From Eumeta japonica (taxonomy: Eukaryota > Arthropoda > Insecta > Lepidoptera > Psychidae): a stretch of DNA of 64,000 nucleotides. Of this stretch, positions 1 through 11,300 are shown in pieces. Made by a program: the position numbers and the translations under genes. The stretch lies in NCBI GenBank assembly GCA_005406025.1, contig BGZK01000876.1:1-64000 (forward strand), written 5' to 3'. Under the pieces are notes generated by a model. It was not told the origin of the DNA. It made no database searches and saw only the letters and a list, made by a program, of their open reading frames with translations. The stretch's first letter is position 1; each line of letters begins with the position of its first letter.

Positions 1-36
<36 letters not shown>
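1..36. repeat. (TA)n microsatellite at the Helitron 3' junction
   Basis: An almost pure TA dinucleotide run from the window edge to the first base of the Helitron. Helitrons insert between A and T, so a TA tract is a natural target. The run may extend beyond the window. Confidence 0.9.
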
Positions 37-37
<1 letters not shown>

Positions 38-64
38 TAGCAGACCGGCGAACTCCGTTTCACC
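37..64 (-). other. Helitron 3' terminal hairpin and CTAG end
   Basis: In element orientation the imperfect stem is bases 64-57 pairing with 53-47 around a three-base loop (54-56). A 6-base spacer (46-41) and the terminal CTAG (40-37) follow. A hairpin a few bases upstream of CTRR is the known Helitron termination signal, so this places the boundary precisely. Confidence 0.8.
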
Positions 65-309
65 ACCAGATTCGTTTTATGTAACATTTCGTTTGGTGAT
101 TAAAAGATAAAGAAAAAAATTTTTTGTTATATATTTGAAAAGGAAAATATTTATTTCATTTCACACAGTAATAAATTCATTTCGATTACTAAAATGAAGT
201 GTTATTTAGTTGAACTTCCCTAAGTAAATGAAAGTTACTCTTTGATGTCGCTACAAATCCAAAGTAAATACTGAATCGAAGCGTTATACGTGTCCGCAAA
301 TTATCCGTT

Positions 310-2182
310 TCATTGTAGTGCTCTTTGGTAAACCACATTTTTTGTTTTTTGGTCTGACGTTAACACAAACAAAGCGGATGGTTTCCCAACTCGTGAACAC
401 GCAACGTATAACTGCCCATGTGAAAAACAATGATTTTCTAAATTTATCCCGCAAACACTAAGCGATTGGCCTTGCGACTTATTAATTGTCATTGCGAACG
501 CAAGGCGAACTGGGAATTGCAATCGTTTGAAGTCAAACGGAAGATCAGTCGGAATCATTGGTATTCGAGGAATACATACATTTTCACCTGCGTACTTTCC
601 GTTAATAATGGTTGCCTCAATCAAATTCGGCATAAGTCTCTTTACCGAAAGTCGAGTACCGTTGCAAAGTCGCGGTGGATTCAAATTACGCAGTATCATA
701 ATAACTGTACCAACTTTGAGTTGCAAGTTATGTGGTGGAAATCCTGGTATCTCCAGAGAGTTCAAAAACTCCGTTGGATAATTTACTACATCATCGGGAT
801 TTGTTATTGAATCAACGGATTTGTATGTCACCAAATCGCCAGCAATTTTTGATTGAATGGTGAAATTCAGTGCGTGGACATCATTATTCTTTGCGGCAAG
901 AATTGCTCGTTGACTTAACCAAGCATAATTCTTATAATTCTCACTAATGTTTGGGAAAACATTTTCAATAAGAACTAATTGAGTGTCTACAAATCGGCAA
1001 AAGTCGTTGGTAAGAGTAATTAATCCAGATGTCGCATCAACTGGGACTTTTCCATTTCCAACATCTAATAATTGTTTGGAAAATTGTGCAGCACTTTGAT
1101 CATTTTGAAGTTGAACTCTCATATTAGTGGTTAGCGATAATTTTTACGTTATTCCATAAAGGTGATGCCTTCAGGCAAGCATTCAATTCATCTGCAGGCG
1201 TTCCACGGGGAACTACTGGCAACGTCTGCCTGAAATCGCCTGCCAACAATATCATCAAGCCGCCAAAGATGTTGTTATTTCGCCGAAGATCCTTCAGTGT
1301 GAAGTTAAGTGCTTCAAGTGATTTCTTATGTGCCATTGTGCCTCATCCCAAACAATGAGCTTGCATTGCATCAACAATTTTCCCATTGCACTGGATCGGG
1401 AAATATTGCATGTTGGAGTATCAATTGTGTTTAAATTGAGTGGCAACTTAAGCGCAGAATGCAGTGACCGCCATCTAGAAGAGTCGCCGCAATTCCAGAT
1501 GATGCTAACGCCAAAGCTATGTCACATCTTGATCGAATAGTGGCCAAAATCAATGAAATGACAAATGTTTTTCCTCCAGGTGCATCCAGGAAGAATAGAC
1601 CACCAGTATTATTGTCCACCGCTTGCATTAATGTTTCGTATACTTGTTTTGCTGTTCATTCAGCAACGGAACATTATTTCTAACGAATTCCTGCAATGTA
1701 TCAACATTGTATTGCAGCTCTCGATTTAATTCTTGGTTGAATGAATCGTGCATCGATCGATTTGCGCAATCATTCCTACTTCAATCAGTAGCTTGTTTGC
1801 AATAGTCAAGCATTGATCCTCAATCAGAATCAATCCTTCATTGTAGATTTCATCGGTTATTTGGATGTCAGGATTATTCGTTTGAATGCGCAAGCGATGC
1901 AAGATATCTTCATATGGCGTCTTTGTATTTGTTCCATAACTGAATTGGTTGTGAAGGAAAACATGTGGTGATGATAATTGCGAACAGCGTTCGTATTTGG
2001 TACGCATTTGATGAAACAACTGAATCTGCAAGTGTTAAATCCCAATGAGAATCGTTCTCCAGCAAACCCAATAGTTGACATGCTTCTCGATATGTTTGGC
2101 ATTGGTGGCCATTCACAGTTTTCAAATGCGCAAATGATTTTGGTCCACGTACATTTACTAACAGCAGTCGCAAATAAAACAT
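310..2182 (-). pseudogene. Helitron Pif1-like helicase region (broken)
   Basis: This is the C-terminal half of the Helitron protein. The pieces, in coding order, are a linker (about 2182-1726), the Walker A region (about 1628-1431), a Walker B/motif III block with LLAGDFRQTLPVV (about 1336-1124), and a long C-terminal piece (1122-310) with FAMTINKSQGQS and LYVACSRVG, ending in a stop at 310. The pieces lie in different frames. One is a base loss in an A run near 1650, where the peptide NNVPLLNEQQ shifts frame. Another is a shift just upstream of 1122, where LTTNMRV leaves the upstream frame. The P-loop reads APGGKTF instead of the family's GGTGKTF, so two residues are missing. DNA unwinding is the family role; this copy should be inactive. 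Confidence 0.85.
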
Positions 2183-2333
2183 TCATCGTTTCTAGGATGA
2201 ACAGTGTACATACGACCTAGTGCATCAGTTGAAAACACCTGTGGCCAGTCTGGAACTGGGGTTCCTTGTTTGCGACGTTGGAATTTCTTTGTTGATTGAT
2301 TCCAAGTGTAATACTTGGGCATTTCAACGTACA

Positions 2334-3594
2334 TCAGCGTCGCTGCGAATGGATCTGTTCACACATTGCAAAGAAGCTAGTCAATGTTGTCGATGGTGGT
2401 CTCTCAGCTCGTTGTGCCGCATTAGCCTCAGTGAAGTAAACTCTTTGGCCATTTTCCAAATGCACTGCTAAATGTACAACTGTGGGATATCTTTCATGAA
2501 TTTGAAATGACAATAATCGCCACAGTGCTTCATTAGTACTGACGTATCTGCCCATTTGAAGTTGCTGATTTCGTCATTCGCATTTTCCGACGCAATACCA
2601 AACACAGCCATGTCGCTGCCTTTTGTGACGTACTTGCACAAATATTTGATTGATTTGGCCGAATGACAACTCTCAACGTTTGCGTGTTTCGAAAATTCGT
2701 GATAGCAGCGGGCAATATGGTACAATGAATTCATTTCCGATCTCAATCTCTTGATTTTGAACTTTAACTTTGATAGTTCGACCGTTATCTTCCTTTGAAC
2801 GCCGACGATAAACTGGATATCCATCGTTCCCTGTGACTGTTTCAGCAACTAACGGTCGCGGATATCGTTTTGTGCACTTTCCATCAGCCATGCAAGGCGA
2901 TAATGGATTTAATGCACCGCACGGTCCATGCACCATCTGTGTCGTCACAATGTCGTAGACGGGGATCAGTGACTGGATCAGGAATTTCAGCTGATATGAT
3001 GTCATCCACTTCATTTGAATGTAATTTGTTCAGCAACCAAATTAGGATATGAGCATGGTAGTCCACGCTTCTGCCATTCCACCGAGTACATATAACAACG
3101 TGTGTCACCAAAACTCGATACTAGTAAGCACATCCATCATAACCTTGAGTTTTGCTGAAATACTCTGGCGATTATGTCATGGCGATCTTGCGGTTTTGAC
3201 CCGGTTCCAACTTCGTTCAATTTCCGTCCACTTTGGATTGCATGTGACCGTAATAAATAAATCCGGAGTTCCATAATTTCGCACGTACGTCATAGCGTCT
3301 TGAGCGTATTCGTGCATGTGGCGTGGGCCCGATATAAGTTGATGGGAGAATCGTCAGTCGTCCAATATTCTGAACATCACCATCTGAATGAATAGCATCA
3401 CGCAAGTGTATATAGTCCCCAGCCTGATTGAATCGGATGAACGCTAAACGTTCGGTCTCGACTTTGACATACATGTCGACAGCGAATTGCTGGAATAGCC
3501 GACGGCACTTCAGAATGACATTCTCCTCATGTGTACGAATCATCATACGATACGCATAGTAATTCATTGCGCTTAGATTTTATTCGTTGATACC
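2334..3594 (-). pseudogene. Helitron Rep (HUH nuclease) region (broken)
   Basis: The Helitron replication-initiator domain lies here in overlapping minus-strand frames. From the 5' side there is a block with AMNYYAYRMMIR and FAVDMYVKVETERL (to about 3217). Next is the two-histidine metal site in DYHAHILIWL (about 3060). Then comes HGPCGALNPLSPCM with TKRYPRPL, and the tyrosine motif in KYLCKYVTKGSDMAVF (about 2620), with both tyrosines kept. The catalytic residues survive although the frame is broken between blocks. Rep nicks single-stranded DNA to start rolling-circle transposition. Downstream, FQIHERYPTVVHLAVH and ENGQRVYFTEAN complete the region to 2334. Confidence 0.85.
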
Positions 3595-3675
3595 CTGAAA
3601 ATACAAAATTAAATGAATTGTTAATGGAAACCAATAATAGTAATAATTGAAATAATTAGTGTGTGAATATTGTAC
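3595..3675 (-). other. Probable second Helitron intron (81 bp, GT-AG)
   Basis: The sequence ATTACAG|GTACAATATTC to TTTGTATTTTCAG|GGTATC bounds an AT-rich segment with good splice signals between DPIT and the block that begins near NLSAMNYYAYR. Splicing as drawn leaves the downstream block one base out of frame, so either a later indel occurred or the site choice is slightly wrong. Confidence 0.5.
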
Positions 3676-4795
3676 CTGTAATTGGATCGACCATCTTCAA
3701 CGTGATGTCGTATCCGTCTTGCCCTTGCCAATAAATGATTGATATTGTAACGCATCGTACAAACGATGTGTCTCGCTTCACGATGCATGATATTGTTCTT
3801 CGCTGAACGACAATGTCTCGTGATTTAGTTGGATCGCCAACAATAATTGCAGCAACATCATTAACGGTGGGTGCATTGAATCTTCGCACATGTTCACCTG
3901 TTGGGGTACAATCCGCTCTTATGACAAATTTGTGCATCCGATGGCATTCGTTCCAATGCTGTTTTGAACATATTAACCACAGCATTATTAGCGTGAAAAA
4001 TGCTTGCAACTGTTCAATAATTCGTCTCTTTAACTGTTGTGCCCCTGTATATTGCACCGCACATTCAGCTGATCCACCATCGACGAAATGAAATATATTT
4101 GCAGAAATTGATGCGGTTCATCTGGTGTTGGCACCATTGAACCATGCAAATGATATATTTGTCCTTGTATCTGTAATTGCAAATAATCATTAAAATTTGT
4201 TGAAGAATACGTTGTAACTTCTGATCGTGTGATGGTGTAGTGTGTGTGTATATGCAGTTGTTATGTGTTGCAATTCATTGTGTTGGTGTGAGTGATTGGT
4301 TATGTGTGTTGTATCTTTTACCTTGCAAGTCGGCATGAAGCCGCCTCTCGAATGATATTAGCTCCAAAGGAAGTCATGCGAAAGCAGTTATTGTATTCAA
4401 GGATGTGTTGAAGAAAATGGCTGGAATCGGGATCACTTCCATCGAACAATGTTTTCAGTGGCTGTGGTGGTGTAAGTAATGGATCCAGTTTGACTTTTCC
4501 ACTTGCGCAGCACAATCCAGCCGTTTCTCTTTGAACTTTAACGCATTGCAATATCGGCATATAGTCGTCATTCGTCCAATATCTAAATTTTCATCATCAC
4601 TGTAGTTCGCAGGGATCATATTGGAATGCCAAGCGATTGTATGATGCCAATGATCTTCGTGTGCTCACGCGATGTCTCAATCGGTCATTTCTCTTATTAT
4701 ATTTTGTCTTTCTTCGCTTAAGTTCCTTGAATACACTTGTTGCTGGCTTGCATGTCTTGTGCGGCGGCCGATGCTCGCACGTCGTCCCTAGGCAT
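3676..4795 (-). pseudogene. Helitron N-terminal region (broken, two exons)
   Basis: This is the start of the Helitron protein. A candidate ATG lies at 4795. Downstream peptides match the family in shifting frames: YSRNLSEERQNIIREM, TRRSLASYNRLAFQYD, DENLDIGRMTTICRYC with ETAGLCCASGKVKLDPL (a cysteine cluster), NNCFRMTSFGANIIRE, then GFMPTCK ending at 4322. After an intron, IQGQIYHLHGSMVPTPDEP with FLQIYF follows from 4170, then GYDITLKMVDPIT near 3690. Several frame changes and stops interrupt it. Its role in the family is probably DNA binding. Confidence 0.8.
4171..4321 (-). other. Intron in Helitron gene (151 bp, GT-AG)
   Basis: In coding orientation FMPTCK ends exactly at AAG|GTAAAAGATAC, and the protein resumes at TTGCAATTACAG|ATACAAGG as IQGQIYH. 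Removing the 151 bases joins two parts of a peptide that is contiguous in other Helitron proteins, in frame. The segment is T/A-rich and contains a GT-rich stretch. Confidence 0.7.
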
Positions 4796-5273
4796 TTTGG
4801 ACTATGGACAGAGTGTTGAATTTAACCTCAAATGCACGATCCACATAATTTACACTCAGCTTGAATGAAATTAAATGAGCAGAGAACAATGAGTAGCTGT
4901 CAAACACTTTATCACGCACCGGCGCCATCTACTTGAAGTATTGGATTAGTTTGTAGTACATGCTATGTATCAGAGATGGCGCTGTATGTGAAAAACGATT
5001 TCCCAATTTTTCTGTTGAATTTTTCCTGATTTTCTTTGCTATAAACCTCACGGAGCCTGAGACCTTTCCAACGAATGCAAAACCGTGGAAATCGGTTCAG
5101 CGTTCTGAGTTATAGCGTCAAAGAGGAAAACTGGACTTATTTTATATAGTAGATTATTATAAATTATAGTATATATGTTCTGCTGCCTATTTCTCTCTTG
5201 GTTGGTAGGCGATAGGGTAACAGCTTTCTGGATCTACCGACGAGACGAAAAGTAACTTGCAAATTTAGCGACG

Positions 5274-5345
5274 TATAAAACGCTTTGTGCGGAAAAAGAC
5301 AATACAAAACAAAGGTTGGCAGCCAAGATCCCAGGACACGACAAG
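5274..5345 (+). promoter_or_regulatory. TATA box with downstream splice-donor-like site (weak)
   Basis: TATAAAA at 5274-5280 is followed about 65 bases later by ACAAG|GTAAGCC, a strong donor. This could be a small promoter and 5' non-coding exon on the plus strand, or part of a solo LTR remnant; a gtTGGCAGCC sequence nearby looks faintly like a primer-binding site. It lies between the Helitron and galectin A, antisense and just downstream of the galectin A stop. No coding sequence was linked to it. Confidence 0.25.
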
Positions 5346-5363
5346 GTAAGCCTTTACTCCTAA

Positions 5364-8300
5364 TTATTCCTTCCTGTGGTATTTATTTCGACAATATACA
5401 TGCAAAGTCTTTGGTACAGACCGGCATAGTTTTAGTTCGAGGAGACTGCGATACACCAATACGACATTTGCGTTGAGAGAGAACTTGAAATTCACAGTTG
5501 AATTTTCATAAAATATATAAGTAAGGTAAAAGTAATAAGTTGTGTTCACCAAATTATGGCTCGGTGGCTGAGGCTGAGGCTGAGCACCTTCAAAGTTAAT
5601 AGACGTCAACGTCACATCTCCACCAAATGTGATGTGAGTTATCCTCTGGAATGGCAACCGATAGAAGAACTCGCAGAAGTGTATACTATTGAGGGAAACC
5701 TGTGATGCAATAACAGCGAAAATTATTTTTGTTTTAATGTCTAACTTACAATTTTACAAAACATATATCACAAAATAATAAAAATCCTTCATATTTAAGA
5801 AATAAATACCTTGAATGAAGTTAGCCCATAGAGAATCCTAGCCTGAAAAGCTACACCCTGTCTTATAGGTAAGCCGCCAGCTCGTTCTTCCGGGCCCCAA
5901 GTGTTTGCAGTACGATGGTTTCTAACCACACAGCCGTCGGGGAAACGGACGTTGAAGTGGAACGCGATGTCATCATTAGAATCAGTGTTGGGGCCGCATT
6001 GGAGATTGATAGTGAACCTGTTAAAATACAATTGTTTTTAATACTGTCCGTCATTCGAACAAACCAAATGAAAACTAGCATTAAAATTAGATTTCAACAT
6101 ATGTGCAAATCGTCGGTCTCTGTTTAGACTATTTTAAATCTTTAGTAATTTGTCCGGTATAACGCCTTCTTGTATGGAGTATTAGCATTAATGCTATTGT
6201 ACTATCAATGACTTTCATTTTAACACTATTATTCATACAAATAGAACGAACTGTCTGTATTATTGTTAAATTTCGACCTACGTATATTTAACCCCGACAG
6301 AGACAAAGCATCTTTTATCAAGCTGAATATATTTTAAATATTGAATTAACAACGATTACCTCTTCAACTGTTAACTTTGATATAGATAATTTAAACAATT
6401 TATTAATTTTATATATCTGTCATTTGACAGCTACCGGTATTTATATTTAACAAACATTTTTTTTTATTTCTAATGGAAATCAAACAAACAAAACTGATAT
6501 GTCCTTGGAGATCAAAGAACAATCAAATTAGGATTTGATTTTTGTTTGGTCTTAAAAGACTTTATTAAGATAACATCTCAAAATCAATGTTAGATGTAGT
6601 TTACCAATTAAAATATCCCCTAAAACAGAAATTTTTGAACGAGACATTGCAATACGCTTAGCACTTTGATTAACATATCATCACAATCGAAGTTTGTGGT
6701 TTATCAAGTCTCATGTTTATGATATGTGAAATTACTGTTATAAATATAATTTCAATGCGATTTGCAAATAGTAGAGTACAATGCACGAAACTACCACTGT
6801 GAAATTAGGCACGAAAGTGTCGCAATGGCGTAAAATCGGCACAGAAGGAAGGGTGGGGAGCTTTAAAGCTGCCCATTGCATTATTCGCCGGCAATTCAGA
6901 GCGGCAGATTTTCGTGCGTTGCATTGTACACTATTCGTCGAGAGAGAAAAATAGGATATTAAAAAAGCAAAATGCATTTTTTATTATCTTTTTCCTTTTT
7001 CATCTAGAGGTATGTCATCTACGAAAAAATCAAGCTGGTAGTATACTTTCTTCGAAATGGATTTCAATACATTTCTTTCGTCGAAAACATAATTTGTCTC
7101 TGGTAAGCCAAAATCGACGCCGTGCGGAGTGTTTACACTTCGTTAAATATAAATTCTACTGGTGCGTCTAGTTAAAGGTTTACCCTAATCAGATAACTCC
7201 TGTCACTATCGTATTTTATTAACAAGTTACCTACATAACTCCTGTTCTTTACGAATTCAATTTTTATTAAGATAACGCCATATTATAAATATCGATACGT
7301 GTCTAGTGATTCACAAAAATAACTGATAACAAATCTACGAAATGTTCACATACTTCAGGCACGCAAGCATTTCATTATCTCTATATGATATGTGGACTGT
7401 GATACTGAATAAAAGAAAAATAAAACAGCAATTAAAAACGTCCGACTGTGTTTAAAAAAATTTAAGTTAAGTTATAAACTGAAAGCCATGCGACAAATAA
7501 ATACGTCTAAGTCCAACCGAATTTAATATACGTTCGTGGAGATAAAAACATCTCTTTAAACGTGATTGGTGCGATGTTGCATCAATCACGTTGTATGATG
7601 TAGTACAAAGCTATAGGCCAGGAAAATAAACCTTTTAATGCGAATTTTGAGATAAGTGCATCGATTTATCGATAAACTCTAGCTACAAAACTAATTCGTA
7701 AAGTCCTTTTCTCAAACTCCTGAAGATTAAAATAGCGTTATTTTTTTAATTAAAAAAAAAGATGAAAACTAAAAAAACAAAATCTTAAATAAAAATTCTA
7801 AAACACAAAGTTTTACATAGAAATGGTCTCCTGAAAAGAAATTAATTTCCCTCCAACCCCAACTTCATTCTCGCGCTGTGCTCCAGCGCCGCCGAGCTAC
7901 CTCCTATTCAAGAAGACCTCGCCTCTCCCTCTTCCACCGCCGCCCCGCCAAAGTATACGCTTCAACAACTAGTAGTCACCTAAACTTCGCCAGTACCCAA
8001 GGAACGGATATGGTGGATATTCATAACGGTTGTCTATGGACTGAGGCGGGAACTAAACGGTCGTTCGGGCTTCATGAGGGAAAAGGATAAGACATATAAC
8101 GTCGCAGTAAGCTACGACACTATATGACATGACAAACACGCATATGTATGATATATCCCAACCGATTAAATTTATTAAAACCAAAAGTTGTATGAACAAA
8201 TTACCAATACAGTGGAATCTCAATAACTCGAACCTCGTTAAGTCGAAATCCTCAGTAAGTCGAAAAGAACGCCATTCCCTTCCGATGAACCCCAAATACG

Positions 8301-11300
8301 CGGCATTCGAATTATTTAGACTTTGTAACTCGAACAAAATGCCATTTCCAGGGTAGTATTGATAATACATATTTATACTCTATAACCTTTCGAATACAGT
8401 GCTGAGACTCCGTAAGTCGTAGTCACGGTAAAATATAATGACGTCTTACTTGGAATTCTGGGAAATAATAGTAATAAATCCAAAACGAATGTTCGGGTTC
8501 GGGGGCTTCTAATCTATTGTTTTGTCTTGTACATGTGCAGGAATGAATAAGAATTCATGAAACTTCTGGTAATACAGCTTCATGAACGTTACGTTTGTTC
8601 CTTTGTCGACAGTCATATGTATCTCGAAGTTCTTGTTAAGTCGAAAAATCGTTAACTCGAATTTTGCATTTCCCTTTGAAATCTGAGTTATTGAGATTCC
8701 ACTTTTAACATTATAATTTTATCATTGTGCTCTGTCGTTAAATACCTGTTTCTTTTAGTGTCCTGTGGTCTCTTTGTAGTGCAGTAATGTACAATTTTTA
8801 ATTCCTGATTAATACGATTTTCGTATTATAAAAGTGCAATCTGAGTTTAAATATATCAGTCAACCAGTTTATACTGACATTATATTTTATGCGTAGATAC
8901 ATTGAACAAATGCGATGCAATTTCAACACAATTAACCAATAATAATTATTGCGTTCAAAATATATATATATATATATATTAATTTTTTTTTCCGCAAATC
9001 GGACTTATCATGGTACTTATAGTGCTCCTCAAAATATAGTTTATCTACTAGATCCTGAAAATGATACATGTTCAATTCAATATAATTATACCTGCCCGTA
9101 TATAGTTTTAAATAGATTTCCTCGTGCGTTTTCGCTCACGTCAAATTCGTGTGTGAAACCACAAAAAAAAGTGTGTCAGCTCCGACGCACGAATGGAGTT
9201 TACTGCTTTAAGATGATATCGTACATATAGATTAGTATAATGGTAAATGAAAGCATCTATTATATTATTCAAAGCATAATACACAATTCATTCATTTATG
9301 TTAATAGTAAAACAATTAATTCGTCATTTAAGAAAATATTGAAAATAATTATTATATAACATAAAATTTTAGTAAGATTGATTTCTCTATCATTGACGTT
9401 ATCTTATGTAATGTTTATCACAGGAACAATAGCGGTAATTAAAACACTGAAACAATTGGTTTATGGTAACTAAAATATGATACATGAATGTCGGAAGATA
9501 CATGTGTGATAAATCGTGAAACATCGCATCAATAGTTGTACCATATCTAGTTGTCCCTAGTGTTCTAAGTTAAAATTAAATCTAAGTTCAGTTCATCTTT
9601 CAGAAATTGTACGGAAACAAATTAAACGGAAACCATCTTCTTTATTAAAATCAATATTAAAATCTCCACCAAGTATATGGAAGTTCATGGTAATGTTTCT
9701 TCAATAGTTTTGAACCCCTTTCTGTATACACTAACAATGATTCGTGAGAAAATCATTATATTTGTCACATTCTGATTGATTGAAATGTAAACAGTAACCA
9801 TGACGATTTATTTATTTCAGTAACCATGACGATAGCGTAACGTCATTTATCTAACACTTGATTTTACTCCCATAAAACTCCATACCCTGGGCCTAAATAT
9901 GAAATCGATTCTTAAGGAGTAAACTCCAAAATATATCGTAACTCAAACCTGTCTTTCACTCACCATTTAACTCCCCTTCACCTCTCCTTGCCTTTTTCTC
10001 CACATCCAAATCTCCTGCAGATCCTCCTTTCTGCATCTTATCACGCTAAATCTTTAATAGAGAATTTTTTTCCGATATCCAACTTTGGAAAAGCCAACAT
10101 TCTGCACCAATCTACTGCGAAACCAAAATCCACCACTCGCAATTCAAAATCCATTCATATATCAGAGATATGCGCGAACAGTATGACATACAAAAATGTG
10201 GCACTCCACATTTTCCATAACTGCCTATCATTCATCGTCTCTGCCCTGTTCTGATATATATATACCTTCAATATACAGACACACCGCATTCTATTGTCTT
10301 ATTATATGTATAAATAGTATACCTGTACGCTCCTGGTGGAGTGGTGGCCCGAAAGCTGATCGCCTTGCCGGGGAACACGCCCCCGGGGAACTGGTGGATG
10401 CATTTTACTGCCTGCAACCACATCCAAATAATGATTCACGACTCCTAAACTAGACAATCGCAAATTCGTTAACGAGCTTTTGCTCGGTGTTATTCAAGTT
10501 TGAATTTGGAAATATGATGATTTCCCACAAAAAATAATTGTCTATGTTCATTTCCAATTATATATTGGAATATATAGTAGAGTATATAATAAAATATGTT
10601 AGGTCGGGGGAAAAGTTTTGTATTCTTTATTAAAATTGCCAGAAAATCTTTAATTTTGCTGTTTGTGTCTGGCAAATTTTGTTACTATTAAATAGTTGAT
10701 ATTTAAAAAAAAAATGGAAGGTAAAAACGGTGCCCCGACATTTTTCTAATGGATTTCTGTCCATCAAAATGAATGGGTCGTAAAACGTAAAAACTCGATA
10801 CACTTTGAAGTTTTATTACAAAAAATATAAATAATACAAGAAAATTTGGTAAATTATGACCTAATATAAATGTCGGTAAAGAGTGAAATAACAAAATTGG
10901 TTCAAGTTTTCAGTCTGATAATTTTGATGTCAAAATAAACCTTACTCTGGTCGACCTGTTATGCAAAAGTCGATGCCTTATGAAAAAATGTGTAGAGTAA
11001 GATTATAATGTTAGTTCTTACAACATAACTGAAAAGTTGGGGATTGATTCGATGTACTGAGTTTTGATCCATTTGAAAAAGGTTGTATATACAAAAACTA
11101 GTACTTGTCCTACACTCAGCTCACTGAAAGAAATCTAATGAATCGTGTACTCATTTGCGATTCTCTATTAAAGCGTAATGAGACCGAATCGTTTTCGAAA
11201 AGATTGATTACTGAAAAATGGATTACCTACGACAAGAACGTCCGAAAAAGAATGATCAATAGGCAAGCAAGCTCCACAGACTATAGCGAAACCCGGATTA

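Larger units (their letters stand above)
37..5153 (-). mobile_element. Full-length degenerate autonomous-type Helitron (5.1 kb)
   Basis: A rolling-circle transposon read on the minus strand. Its 5' end is TC at 5153-5152, followed by TACTATATAAAATAAG, a type of start common in lepidopteran Helitrons. Its 3' end is CTAG at 40-37, preceded by a short hairpin. The flanking bases are A on the 5' side and T on the 3' side in element orientation, which is the expected AT target with no duplication. The interior encodes, in order, a cysteine-containing N-terminal region, an HUH Rep nuclease and a Pif1-type helicase, all interrupted by frameshifts and small deletions. About 360 bp of 5' and 270 bp of 3' non-coding sequence flank the coding part. 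Homology to Helitron proteins rests on recognised motifs; the element cannot encode an intact transposase now. Confidence 0.9.
6018..10322 (-). other. Galectin A intron 2 (4.3 kb)
   Basis: No exon was recognised inside. It holds a palindromic MITE (6777-6928), a short inverted repeat (7561-7590), a GC-richer patch (about 7846-8095), a Tigger-like element (8210-8704) and a TA microsatellite (8960-8979). The rest is AT-rich sequence in which I see nothing further. Confidence 0.7.

Noticed and set aside
466..810. Plus-strand open frames over the Helitron (also 527-781, 1328-1540, 2870-3276, 3813-4091)
   Set aside because: They are shadows on the opposite strand of Helitron coding pieces that carry clear Rep and helicase motifs.
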